This document shows positions 1 to 6,380 of a stretch of 6,398 bases of DNA, in pieces. Position numbers and translations under genes: made by a program. The notes under the pieces were generated by a model. The model was given only the letters and a program-made list of their open reading frames with translations. It did not search any database and was not told the DNA's origin. Source of the DNA: CAYSLC01 sp964431545 (lineage in GTDB: Bacteria > Desulfobacterota > Desulfobacteria > Desulfobacterales > JAABSP01); NCBI GenBank assembly GCA_964431545.1, contig CAYSLC010000274.1:1-6398 (forward strand), written 5' to 3'. How positions within the stretch are numbered: position 1 is the first letter of the stretch; every line of letters starts with the position of its first letter.

Positions 1-1080
1 GTGGGGCTCGGAACCCCGCGCCGCCAGGACCGCCGATCGGGTTCGCCGGGCCAGGTCGATCAACCGATCTTGCCCCATACCTTCCAGTGCCATTCGAGGC
101 AACACGATCAGCCTGGGCAGACCGGATTCGGTTTGGATCAAACGCTCGGCCGTCCGCTCGAACGCCTCCGGTTCGTCCAGCGCGAGGCCCACCAGTTCGA
201 CAGCCAGCAGACCAGGGGCGGGCAATCCGTAATATTGGGTCAGGTCGGTGGTGGGCCGGAAGGAGGCATACAGGTAGTGGTAGAGACCCGGGCGCCGGCC
301 CGCGATCCCACCGCCGGCCGCCGGCCCGGTCAGCCGGCCGTGGGCCAGGGGCAGGTCCGCGTAAAAGATTTGGGAGGCGGCGGCGGTTTCACGGATTATC
401 GCGCGTCCGTCCGGGTCGAACACACAGGAATAGGCGTGATCGCAGTCCATTGTCCGGTCCCGGCCGCAGCGATTGACCCCGACCAGGTGGTATCCGTTTT
501 CCATGGCCCGGGCGCGCCACAATCTCCGGACATCGATGTTGCCGGCCGGCCATGTTGCCGGCAGCAGCAGCAGATCGACCCCCCGCAAGGCCATCGTTCG
601 GGGCGGCAGGCTGTAATACGATTCGGAACAGACCAGCATTCCGATCCGTCCCCAGGGGGTGTCGCAAGTGTCCTCCTGCCGGATATCCCCCGGGCAAGCC
701 CATTTGCTCTCCGCCGTGATTTTCCGGTGCCGGGCCCGCACCACGCCATCCGGACCGATCAGCAATGCGGTATTGAAATAGATATCGGTGCGAGGATCGC
801 GTTCCGCCAATCCGAACGCGATATAGACCCGGTGCTCTTGGGCCACCTCGGCCAGGGCGCGGACCGTTGGGCCGTCCGCGGTCTCGACCATCGGAGCGAT
901 GTGGGCCCGGGATTCGAAGCCGTACCCCGACAGGCACATTTCAGGGTTGACGATGATACCGGCGCCGTTTTTTGCGGCTGTTCGGTTTTCCGCCAGAAGC
1001 CGTGCCCGGTTCTCTTCCGGACGGGCGTACCGGACCTCGAAATGGACAAGGGCGATCTTCAGGTTCGTATCCAGGGACAA
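1..1080 (-). CDS. Carbon-nitrogen hydrolase (nitrilase superfamily), 3' end outside window
   Basis: 360 codons are read without a stop, and the gene continues past the left edge. Residues about 7-245 form a nitrilase-fold domain. The expected triad is visible: Glu47 in NPEMCLSGYG, Lys120 in RHRK, and Cys151 in LVCSESYY; Glu124 may be the accessory glutamate. Members hydrolyse amides or nitriles (or condense amines) through a Cys thioester; the substrate cannot be told from sequence. There is no signal peptide, so it is probably cytoplasmic. From about residue 288 the protein starts over with a second nitrilase-like segment in which RLIVLPRMALEGMG aligns with GIIVNPEMCLSGYG, but Arg329 replaces the catalytic Glu. 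The start chosen is TTG at 1080, because GGGAGG lies 7 bases upstream and the N-terminus LKIALVHFEV begins at the family's first strand. It follows the TPR gene by 54 bases on the same strand, so it may be the last operon member or an independent gene. The family call is firm; the function is unknown. Confidence 0.88.
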   Translation of the reverse strand, partial: MSLDTNLKIALVHFEVRYARPEENRARLLAENRTAAKNGAGIIVNPEMCLSGYGFESRAHIAPMVETADGPTVRALAEVAQEHRVYIAFGLAERDPRTDIYFNTALLIGPDGVVRARHRKITAESKWACPGDIRQEDTCDTPWGRIGMLVCSESYYSLPPRTMALRGVDLLLLPATWPAGNIDVRRLWRARAMENGYHLVGVNRCGRDRTMDCDHAYSCVFDPDGRAIIRETAAASQIFYADLPLAHGRLTGPAAGGGIAGRRPGLYHYLYASFRPTTDLTQYYGLPAPGLLAVELVGLALDEPEAFERTAERLIQTESGLPRLIVLPRMALEGMGQDRLIDLARRTRSAVLAARGSEPH

Positions 1081-1087
1081 GTGCGGT

Positions 1088-1093
1088 CCTCCC
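1088..1093 (-). promoter_or_regulatory. Ribosome binding site fixing the TTG start
   Basis: On the minus strand GGGAGG is followed by 7 bases and then TTG at 1080. No ATG or GTG in the right frame lies between the TPR stop codon and the conserved first strand of the hydrolase, so this site decides the start. Another TTG in frame at 1095 has no comparable site. Confidence 0.7.
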
Positions 1094-1134
1094 TTCAACA
1101 GGTCATGCGCCGCGCGGCCGGCATCGGGACGGTT

Positions 1135-2469
1135 TTAGCCCTCCGACATCCGCCGGATGCTCCGGAGCGCTTCGTCGGCCGCCTTCTTCTGCCGGCCATG
1201 GCGCGCCGCCTCGATAAACGCCTCCCGGCTTGCGGACAGGTCGTCCCCCCGCCAGGCCGCGTACCCGGCCATGAGCCATGCGCGTCCCTTGGTTTTTCCC
1301 CCCTTCCGCGCGGCCCTCCGGAACACCTCGGCCGCCTCTTGGTACCGGGCCAGGGCATAGAGGAGATCCCCCTTCAACATCAGAAGCTCGGCGTCTCCGG
1401 GGTCGGGATGGAAGGCATCGAGACGGGCGAGGGCCTCCTCCGGCCGCCCCAGGAGCCGGTAGCCGTGGATCAGATTTCGGAGCAGATCCCGGCTCGGCTC
1501 GTCCTTCAAGGCCGCCTCGTACAGGGGCACGGCCTTGTCGGGGACCCCCACCTGGAGGCTCAGATCGGCCATCAGCCGCCGCTCCTTTGGGCTCAAGGGG
1601 GTCAGGAAGGAGTAGATGGTGAGGGAGACCAGTGCATCCTCGGCCCGGCCGGCGTCGAGCTGGATATGGGCCATGGCCTTCCACCATCTCGGCTCGGCGG
1701 GGGCCTGGCGGGTGAGATCCCGGGCCAGGGCGAGCCCCTCGGCGGTCATATTGAACTCCAGATACTGGTAGAGCAGGGTCTCCTGCCATTGGATCTTCTT
1801 CTCCCCGGTGTAAAGACGCGCCAGATCCCGGATCACCGGAATGGCCAGCCGGGGGCGGCCCGCCGCCAGCAGGGCGTGGACATAGTGCTCCTTCCATTCC
1901 GGCTTGACCGCCCGGGGGTGTTCCCGGGACAGGCGCCCGAACAGATCCACGGCCCGGACCGGGTCATCGGCCATGAGGTGGGCCGCGGCGCCGTAGTAGA
2001 GGTGCTCGGGCGTCTTCCCCCCGGCCGATGCATACCCCTGAACAAAGGCCCGGCCGGCCTCCGCATAGGCGTTCAGGTCATAGGCGGCCTTGGCCAGGTT
2101 GAGCCAGGCGCGGCTGTGGGAGGGGTCCCGGGCCACGGCCCGGCGGTAGGCGGCGGCCGCCTGCCTGTTATCGCCCCGGAGCTGGTGGCAGCTTCCCAGG
2201 GTGAAGTCGATCTCCGGATGGTGGTATCCCTTGGGGTCCGGCAAACCCGGATTCGGCGCCGGTCCGCCCCGTGCCTGGAAGGCCCGGAGGGTCTCGATGG
2301 CCCGGCCGTACTGCTTCTTCTGCAGCATCGGGCCGACCTTGGCGAGGACCAGGCGGGCGGGCATCGGAAGGCTCCGGATCTTGGCCGGCTCCGCCGTGGA
2401 CACCGCCGCCGAAAGCAAAAGGATCCCCAGGATCAGGCCGGTTTTTCGACCGATATGCGAGATCACCAT
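1135..2469 (-). CDS. Exported TPR-repeat protein of the TonB2/TtpC cluster
   Basis: 444 residues. The N-terminus has Arg8-Lys9, a hydrophobic stretch at about 11-23 (GLILGILLLSAAV), and a likely signal-peptidase site after VSTA (residue 26). A periplasmic location is inferred. The rest is an alpha-helical solenoid of tetratricopeptide repeats. Recognisable units are near 53-66, 86-115 (GDNRQAAAAYRRAVARDP), 119-147, 155-186, 193-220, 262-290, 297-325 (PDKAVPLYEAALKDEP), 328-352, 360-387 (ARYQEAAEVFRRA) and 395-423. TPR arrays bind proteins and have no catalytic role. A TPR gene directly after tonB is, to my knowledge, a regular part of TtpC-type clusters, so it is probably an accessory factor for the TonB complex. 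The start is ATG at 2469: GGAGGG stands 8 bases upstream, inside the last codons of tonB, and the signal peptide begins there. A 42-residue upstream extension in the same frame is Arg/Trp-rich and overlaps tonB, so it was discarded. Only 4 bases separate it from tonB. Confidence 0.88.
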   Translation of the reverse strand: MVISHIGRKTGLILGILLLSAAVSTAEPAKIRSLPMPARLVLAKVGPMLQKKQYGRAIETLRAFQARGGPAPNPGLPDPKGYHHPEIDFTLGSCHQLRGDNRQAAAAYRRAVARDPSHSRAWLNLAKAAYDLNAYAEAGRAFVQGYASAGGKTPEHLYYGAAAHLMADDPVRAVDLFGRLSREHPRAVKPEWKEHYVHALLAAGRPRLAIPVIRDLARLYTGEKKIQWQETLLYQYLEFNMTAEGLALARDLTRQAPAEPRWWKAMAHIQLDAGRAEDALVSLTIYSFLTPLSPKERRLMADLSLQVGVPDKAVPLYEAALKDEPSRDLLRNLIHGYRLLGRPEEALARLDAFHPDPGDAELLMLKGDLLYALARYQEAAEVFRRAARKGGKTKGRAWLMAGYAAWRGDDLSASREAFIEAARHGRQKKAADEALRSIRRMSEG

Positions 2470-2473
2470 CTTC

Positions 2474-3214
2474 TCATCCCTCCAATTCGAATCGCACCGT
2501 CGTCTCCACCATCGTTTTGACCGGCATCCCCCCCACCGTGCCCGGCGCAAAGCGCCACCGGGAGACCGAGCGCTCCACGCTCTTTTCGAAGACACCCGAC
2601 GGCTCCGCCTCCAGAACGGTGACCCGACCGACGGCTCCGGCCTCGTCCACCAGGAACCGGACCCGGACCCATCCCTCGATCCCCCGGCGCTTGGCCCGGA
2701 AGGGGTAGACCGGCGGAACCCGTGTGAGCACCGTCAGGGAACCGTCGAGTTCGCCCACCGAAAAGATCTCCGGCAGGCCCCCGATATCGACCATGGGGGC
2801 GCTCTCCATGGGCGGCAGGTCGAGGGTCGTCGGCCCGCTGGGCAGCCTGGGGTTGATCTCGAAGGGCAGGGTCATCTTGTGCCGGATCTTGACGGGCCGG
2901 CTCTTGGCGGGGGCGGTGGGCCGGGTCACGGTTTCGATTTCCCGGGGTTCCGGCGGCCGGATCGGTTTCCGCTTCACCGGCGTTTCCCGCTTTTTCAAAC
3001 GGATGACGTGGACCTGGGGCACCACCGTTTCGATGGCCGCCTGGGGCGGCGCCGGATCCATCAGGTAGGGCATCCACAGAAACAGGACCAGGTTCAGGGC
3101 CGCCGCGGCCAATCCGGAGAAAACCCAGGTGGTCCAGTTCCGGCGGGAGACACTCTCCAGGTAGCCGGTGTCCATCTTCGACCCTTGGACGTCGATCTCC
3201 GTAGCCATCGCCAT
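2474..3214 (-). CDS. tonB: TonB energy transducer protein (TonB2-like)
   Basis: 246 residues. TonB carries proton-motive energy from ExbB/ExbD to outer-membrane receptors. A 26-residue cytoplasmic N-terminus is followed by one membrane anchor at about 27-52 (start WTTWVFSGLAAAALNLVLFL). A Pro/Arg/Lys-rich periplasmic spacer covers about 53-135. The C-terminal TonB domain lies at about 160-246, with the YP motif at 170-171 (PPVYPFRAKRRGIEGWVRV), the WRFAPG segment at 220-225 and a final strand ending VRFELEG. The GIEGWVRVRFLVDEAG segment is the typical core of this family. The anchor contains no His, unlike E. coli TonB, where His20 in the anchor is important. ATG 3214 is taken as the start; ATG 3208 is also possible. 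A G-rich run just upstream, in the end of exbD, can serve as ribosome binding site. The gap to exbD is 3 bases. The substrate receptor is not in the window. Confidence 0.93.
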   Translation of the reverse strand: MAMATEIDVQGSKMDTGYLESVSRRNWTTWVFSGLAAAALNLVLFLWMPYLMDPAPPQAAIETVVPQVHVIRLKKRETPVKRKPIRPPEPREIETVTRPTAPAKSRPVKIRHKMTLPFEINPRLPSGPTTLDLPPMESAPMVDIGGLPEIFSVGELDGSLTVLTRVPPVYPFRAKRRGIEGWVRVRFLVDEAGAVGRVTVLEAEPSGVFEKSVERSVSRWRFAPGTVGGMPVKTMVETTVRFELEG

Positions 3215-3217
3215 GCG

Positions 3218-3637
3218 TTACGGCCCCCCCGGCAGACTGGCGGCGAGGGAGACCCGTCCGGCGCCGGCCATCCGGCAGCCGTCCATCACCTGGATGGCGA
3301 CCCCGGTGTGGCTCCCCTTGTCGGCCACCACCACCACGTCCCCTTCCGGGTTTTCGGCCAGGGCCCGTTCCACATTGGCCCGCACTGCCCGAATGTCGAT
3401 TTCCCGCCGGTCCATGTGGACGCGGTTGTTTCTGTCGATGGCGATCAAGATCGTGGCGTGCTCCTTCACCGCGGCCGTGGCCGCCACGGGGCGGTCGACG
3501 TCGACGCCGGTCTCCTTGGTGAAGCTGGTGTTGACCAGAAAAAAGATCAGCAGAATGAAGACCATATCGATGAGCGGGGCGATGTTCAGCCCCACCGCCT
3601 CCCGCCTGCCGCGCCTTGCGGCGGTGATGTTCAGCAT
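3218..3637 (-). CDS. exbD: ExbD, proton-channel subunit of the TonB complex
   Basis: 139 residues, close to the size of E. coli ExbD. A short basic cytoplasmic start (residues 1-15) is followed by a single transmembrane helix at about 17-36 (LNIAPLIDMVFILLIFFLV). It carries Asp24, equivalent to the essential proton-handling Asp25 of E. coli ExbD. The periplasmic domain covers about 40-139, beginning with the GVDVDRPVA segment that is usual after the membrane helix. It contains alternating strands such as ATILIAIDRNNRVHMD and DVVVVADKG. The protein pairs with ExbB to convert proton flow into movement of TonB. ATG 3637 has AAGGGG 8 bases upstream; 30 bases separate it from the exbB stop. It is an ordinary member of the ExbD/TolR family. 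The position between exbB and tonB excludes TolR. Confidence 0.95.
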   Translation of the reverse strand: MLNITAARRGRREAVGLNIAPLIDMVFILLIFFLVNTSFTKETGVDVDRPVAATAAVKEHATILIAIDRNNRVHMDRREIDIRAVRANVERALAENPEGDVVVVADKGSHTGVAIQVMDGCRMAGAGRVSLAASLPGGP

Positions 3638-3667
3638 GTCGTCCGCCCCTTGCCGTCTGGATTCGGG

Positions 3668-4279
3668 TCAGATGCGCCGCCTCAGGTAGTAGCCTACCCG
3701 GGACACGCGCTGTTTCAGGTTGAGGGCCCTGCGGTCGAGAAACCCTTTCATATAAAGCCCGGGGATGGCCACCAGCAGCCCCGTCTGTGTGGTAATCAAC
3801 GCCTCGGAGATCGACTCGGCCATCCCTTTGGCGTTGCCGGTGCCGAAGACCGCCAGGATGTCGAAGGTCCCGATCATCCCGAGGACGGTGCCCAGCAGAC
3901 CCAGCAGGGGCGCCACCGACGCCAGGACCCCGATGACCGCCAGATGGTCGTCCAGGGAACGGTTGATGATCAGCACCGTCTCGTCGAGGATGAAACGGTC
4001 CAGCGCGCTCTCCCCGCCCCGGCGGGCCAGGAACCGGGCCACCAGCAGGGAGACGGCGCCCCGGTATTGCCGGGGGTCGGGCATCCGGTTCTCCCGGATG
4101 TGCTCCCAGGCCGTGCGGGCGTTCATGTTTCTGCGGTACATCCGCCGGAAGAAGAGGGCCCGATCGACGATGAGCACCCACATGAACAGGCTCACCACCG
4201 CCAGGGGGACCATCACGGCGCCGCCGGCCCGAAAATACGCCTCCAGGCGCAGGATCTGGGGCGCGAACGTATCGATCAC
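3668..4279 (-). CDS. exbB: ExbB-like MotA/TolQ/ExbB proton channel protein (short paralog)
   Basis: 203 residues with the three-helix plan of the MotA/TolQ/ExbB family. Helix 1 is at about 20-42 (GAVMVPLAVVSLFMWVLIVD). A long cytoplasmic loop follows at about 45-110. Helix 2 is at about 113-137 with the family core APLLGLLGTVLGMIGTF, and helix 3 at about 158-178 (EALITTQTGLLVAIPGLYM). The Thr residues of GTV and of ITTQT sit where ExbB/TolQ have channel-lining Thr. It should form the pentameric channel around ExbD. The start is GTG at 4279, overlapping the stop of the preceding gene as GTGA, with GGAG 6 bases upstream. The frame stays open further upstream but overlaps the ttpC-like gene and reads as low-complexity sequence, so that extension was rejected. 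It corresponds to ExbB2 of vibrio TonB2 clusters. It is the second ExbB-family gene in a row and is not a duplicate remnant, since both are complete in their channel parts. Confidence 0.92.
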   Translation of the reverse strand: MIDTFAPQILRLEAYFRAGGAVMVPLAVVSLFMWVLIVDRALFFRRMYRRNMNARTAWEHIRENRMPDPRQYRGAVSLLVARFLARRGGESALDRFILDETVLIINRSLDDHLAVIGVLASVAPLLGLLGTVLGMIGTFDILAVFGTGNAKGMAESISEALITTQTGLLVAIPGLYMKGFLDRRALNLKQRVSRVGYYLRRRI

Positions 4280-5544
4280 GCCGCGCTCCGGGTCTTGTGG
4301 AGGATGTTGACCAGGGCCACCCCCTTCTCCTCCATCTGTCCGATCTGCCGGTCCACCGCCCGATGGAGCAGGGTGTGGCAGACCATGAGGGGAATGGCCA
4401 CCGACAGCCCCAGCATGGTGGTCACCAGGGCTTCGGAGATGCCGCCGGACATCAGCCTCGGATCTCCGGACCCGTGGAGGGTGATGACGTGGAAGGTGTC
4501 GATCATGCCGGTGACCGTGCCGAGCAGGCCCAACAGCGGAGCGATGGCCGCCAGCATCCCCAGGGTGGACAGGAACCGCTCGAAGGCGGGGATCTCCTTG
4601 AGGATCGCCTCCTGAAGGGCGTTCTCCATCTCCTCCCGCGCCATCCGCCGACACGCCAGGCCGGCCAGGAGGACCCGGGCCACCGGTCGCTTATCATACC
4701 GGCCGCAGGCCTCGGCGCAGGCGTCCCAATCGTCCTCGGCACAGAACGTCTCGATCCGGCGGACCAGCCGGTCGGCGTTGAACCGCTTGCGGAGCAGGAA
4801 GAGGATCCGCTCCAGGACGATCAACACCCCCAGCCCCAGGATGGCCAGGATGGGCCAAACGATGGGGCCGCCCTTGGGGATCTGCTCGGCGAGGCTCAGC
4901 TCATGGACCAGTTGGCGCAGGGCCGCGCCCCGGGTGATGTCCATGGGCACGGACGCTCCCTCGCCGGCCAGGTACCGGCGGATCCGGTCTTGCATCCGCT
5001 CGGGGGGAAGTCGGGACAGGGCGAAGAGCTTGCCGCCGCCGGCCGCGTGGGTGAGAAAACCGATCTCGGGGCCGATCCGGTAGATGGCGGTGAACGGCCC
5101 CAGAAACAGGATGTCGGCCTCCGTCTCCCGGCCGNNNNNNNNNNNNNNNNNNNNNNNNNNNNNNNNNNNNNNNNNNNNNNNNNNNNNNNNNNNNNNNNNN
5201 NNNNNNNNNNNNNNNNNNNNNNNNNNNNNNNNNNCCATCTCGTCGGTCATGGTCCCGATCTCCGCCTTGAGCGCGCGGTTTTCCTCCTCGAGTTCGGCGA
5301 CCGCCTTCTGGAGCGCGGCCCGGTCCCTTGCGATCCGGGCGCGGCTTTCGGCCGCCGCCGCCAGGGCCGCCGCCTTTTCGGCCGCCGCCTGCTCCATCAG
5401 GGCCTCCCGGGCCTTCCGTGCCTCGACGGACAGCGCCCGCATGTCGGCGGCCCGTAAGCCAGGGGCGGCAAAGAGAAGGATCAACCCCGGGATCAGCATC
5501 CATCGAGCCATTTTCGTACCGGGTCGCGTCATTTGTCGGATCAT
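4276..5544 (-). CDS. ttpC: TtpC-like MotA/TolQ/ExbB family protein, interrupted by assembly gap
   Basis: 422 codons if the N run is taken at face value. In order: a hydrophobic signal sequence at about 14-32 (RWMLIPGLILLFAAPGLRA), then an Ala/Glu/Arg coiled coil at about 36-103, then unknown sequence. A periplasmic segment resumes with GRETEADILFLGPFTAIYRI and is followed by three membrane helices at about 226-252, 323-347 (APLLGLLGTVTGMIDTF) and 368-393 (EALVTTMLGLSVAIPLM). This layout, an ExbB channel module with a long exported N-terminal arm, is that of TtpC, which TonB2 systems of vibrios need in addition to ExbB/ExbD. The arm is thought to reach across the periplasm to TonB or the receptor. 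The start is ATG 5544, overlapping the DUF3450 stop as ATGA, with GGGAAGG 11 bases upstream; ATG 5532 and ATG 5511 are alternatives. The frames on both sides of the gap agree if the gap is 100 bases, but that length is probably not real. Confidence 0.88.
   Translation of the reverse strand: MIRQMTRPGTKMARWMLIPGLILLFAAPGLRAADMRALSVEARKAREALMEQAAAEKAAALAAAAESRARIARDRAALQKAVAELEEENRALKAEIGTMTDEMXXXXXXXXXXXXXXXXXXXXXXXXXXXXXXXXXXGRETEADILFLGPFTAIYRIGPEIGFLTHAAGGGKLFALSRLPPERMQDRIRRYLAGEGASVPMDITRGAALRQLVHELSLAEQIPKGGPIVWPILAILGLGVLIVLERILFLLRKRFNADRLVRRIETFCAEDDWDACAEACGRYDKRPVARVLLAGLACRRMAREEMENALQEAILKEIPAFERFLSTLGMLAAIAPLLGLLGTVTGMIDTFHVITLHGSGDPRLMSGGISEALVTTMLGLSVAIPLMVCHTLLHRAVDRQIGQMEEKGVALVNILHKTRSAA
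5135..5234. other. Assembly gap of exactly 100 N inside the ttpC-like gene
   Basis: One hundred N in a row. This length is the common placeholder for a scaffold gap of unknown size. It removes the junction between the coiled coil and the periplasmic domain of the ttpC-like protein. The reading frame is kept across 100 bases (1+100+1 bases make 34 codons), which would happen by chance one time in three. It is a sequencing artefact and not a biological feature. Confidence 0.98.
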
Positions 5545-6314
5545 GGGGTCGTGATCCTTCCCAGCGGCATCGGAAGCAGCTCCGCCGACCGGCGCTTGGA
5601 CGCGATCTCGACGGCGGCCCGGACGGCCGGCAGATGCTCCGGCGGCAGGGCCTGCCACGTCCTGGACGCGACGTTGTAAAATCCGCACCGGCCGCCGTCC
5701 AGCGAGAGGTAGAAGAGGCTGAGCCGCCCCAGGCGAAAGACGTTGGCCAAAAGAGTCTGGCCTTCCATCGGGAGGGGCGCCTGGTAGACCTCGATGGTGA
5801 ACCCGTATTCGGCCTCCACCAGCAGCGCCTCCATGACCTTCCGGTACTTCTCGCTGATGGGGACGTCCGGGTCGGCCATCAGCCCCTTGAGACGGTCGAC
5901 ACGGCATCGCCGCTCCTCCGGCAGAAACGGCGGCCCCACCGACAATCCCGAGGTCAGCGCCTCGATCCGTTCCGCCAGAAACGGCTCGATCTGATCCGAA
6001 ATCTGTTCGATGTCGGCCAACTGCTTCTCCTTGGCGGCCACCCGGGACCGGGCCGATTCCACCGCTCCGGCCAGCTCGTCCCTTCGGCGCCGAAGCTGTG
6101 CCCGTTCCTGTTCGAGTTGATCGAACCGGGCCAGGAGCTTCTCCTTCTCCCCCCGCCAGGCCTCCTCTTTTTTTTGGGTCGCCTGTCTCACGTCGATGGC
6201 CTCTTTCACCGGCCGTTCGATCTTCTTCTCGGTCTCCGCGGCCCGGGCCTGTGAAGACAGGCCGGCCAGCAGGCCGAGGACCAGGCACGCCGCGAGAATG
6301 AATTCCCTGTTCAT
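5541..6314 (-). CDS. DUF3450 family exported coiled-coil protein
   Basis: 257 residues. A signal peptide covers about 1-26 (Arg3, hydrophobic 5-19, cleavage probably after QARA or QARAA). A long charged coiled coil follows at about 28-107, rich in Glu, Lys, Arg and Gln. The globular C-terminal half at about 125-257 carries the segment I associate with DUF3450: YGFTIEVYQAPLP, then NVFRLGRLSLFYLSLDGG, then FYNVASRTWQALP, and a closing LLPMPLG. The function of DUF3450 is not established. It regularly precedes the ttpC-exbB-exbD-tonB-TPR set, and here it overlaps ttpC by 4 bases, so a role in the periplasmic part of the TonB2 complex is likely. The start chosen is ATG 6314: GGGAGA lies 7 bases upstream and the signal peptide begins there. 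ATG 6338 would add 8 residues (MQGLGDRH) before the signal peptide and has no clear ribosome binding site. It is the first gene of the cluster visible here. Confidence 0.85.
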   Translation of the reverse strand: MNREFILAACLVLGLLAGLSSQARAAETEKKIERPVKEAIDVRQATQKKEEAWRGEKEKLLARFDQLEQERAQLRRRRDELAGAVESARSRVAAKEKQLADIEQISDQIEPFLAERIEALTSGLSVGPPFLPEERRCRVDRLKGLMADPDVPISEKYRKVMEALLVEAEYGFTIEVYQAPLPMEGQTLLANVFRLGRLSLFYLSLDGGRCGFYNVASRTWQALPPEHLPAVRAAVEIASKRRSAELLPMPLGRITTP

Positions 6315-6321
6315 GTGTCGA

Positions 6322-6327
6322 TCTCCC
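6322..6327 (-). promoter_or_regulatory. Ribosome binding site of the DUF3450 gene
   Basis: GGGAGA on the minus strand, 7 bases before ATG 6314. It favours this start over the in-frame ATG at 6338, whose codons would run through the site. Confidence 0.65.
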
Positions 6328-6344
6328 AATCCCTGCATCCAGAT

Positions 6345-6373
6345 GCCGGAGGCCGGCCCGGCCGGCCTCCGGC
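6345..6373. repeat. Perfect GC-only inverted repeat in the leader of the cluster
   Basis: Arms of 13 bases (GCCGGAGGCCGGC at 6345-6357 and GCCGGCCTCCGGC at 6361-6373) enclose a 3-base spacer. In RNA this would be a very stable hairpin, ending 31 bases before the DUF3450 start. No T-run follows on either strand, so it is not a standard intrinsic terminator. It could be a leader structure, the hairpin at the end of an upstream gene outside the window, or a member of a dispersed palindromic repeat family. The structure is seen directly; its role is unknown. Confidence 0.6.
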
Positions 6374-6380
6374 CGTCGGT

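Noticed and set aside
389..937. A 182-codon minus-strand frame inside the nitrilase region
   Set aside because: It is in a different frame from the one that gives the Glu-Lys-Cys nitrilase motifs, so it is a shadow.
1081..1134. Possible terminator between the TPR and nitrilase genes
   Set aside because: There is a GC palindrome (GCCGCGCGGC), but it leaves no room for a loop and no T-run follows on the minus strand.
1..2520. An open frame of more than 800 codons on the plus strand
   Set aside because: It lies antisense to the nitrilase and TPR genes. Its translation is Gly/Pro/Arg/Gln-rich without any recognisable domain. GC-rich codon bias keeps antisense frames free of stops.
2463..4181. 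A 572-codon minus-strand frame spanning exbB, exbD and tonB
   Set aside because: It is out of frame with all three genes, and its translation is Gly/Arg/Pro-rich with no family motifs.
3218..4279. TolQ/TolR of the Tol-Pal system instead of ExbB/ExbD
   Set aside because: The genes are flanked by a ttpC-like gene and a clear TonB with a YP-motif C-terminal domain. No tolA, tolB or pal is present.
2201..4615. A second open frame of about 800 codons on the plus strand
   Set aside because: It is antisense to TonB, ExbD and ExbB, whose motifs are clear. The translation is His/Arg/Asp/Gly-rich low-complexity sequence without domains.
4276..6288. A 670-codon version of the ttpC-like gene starting far upstream
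   Set aside because: The extra N-terminal part reads through the DUF3450 gene in the wrong frame and is Gly/Arg/Pro-rich nonsense. The signal sequence at ATG 5544 marks the true start.
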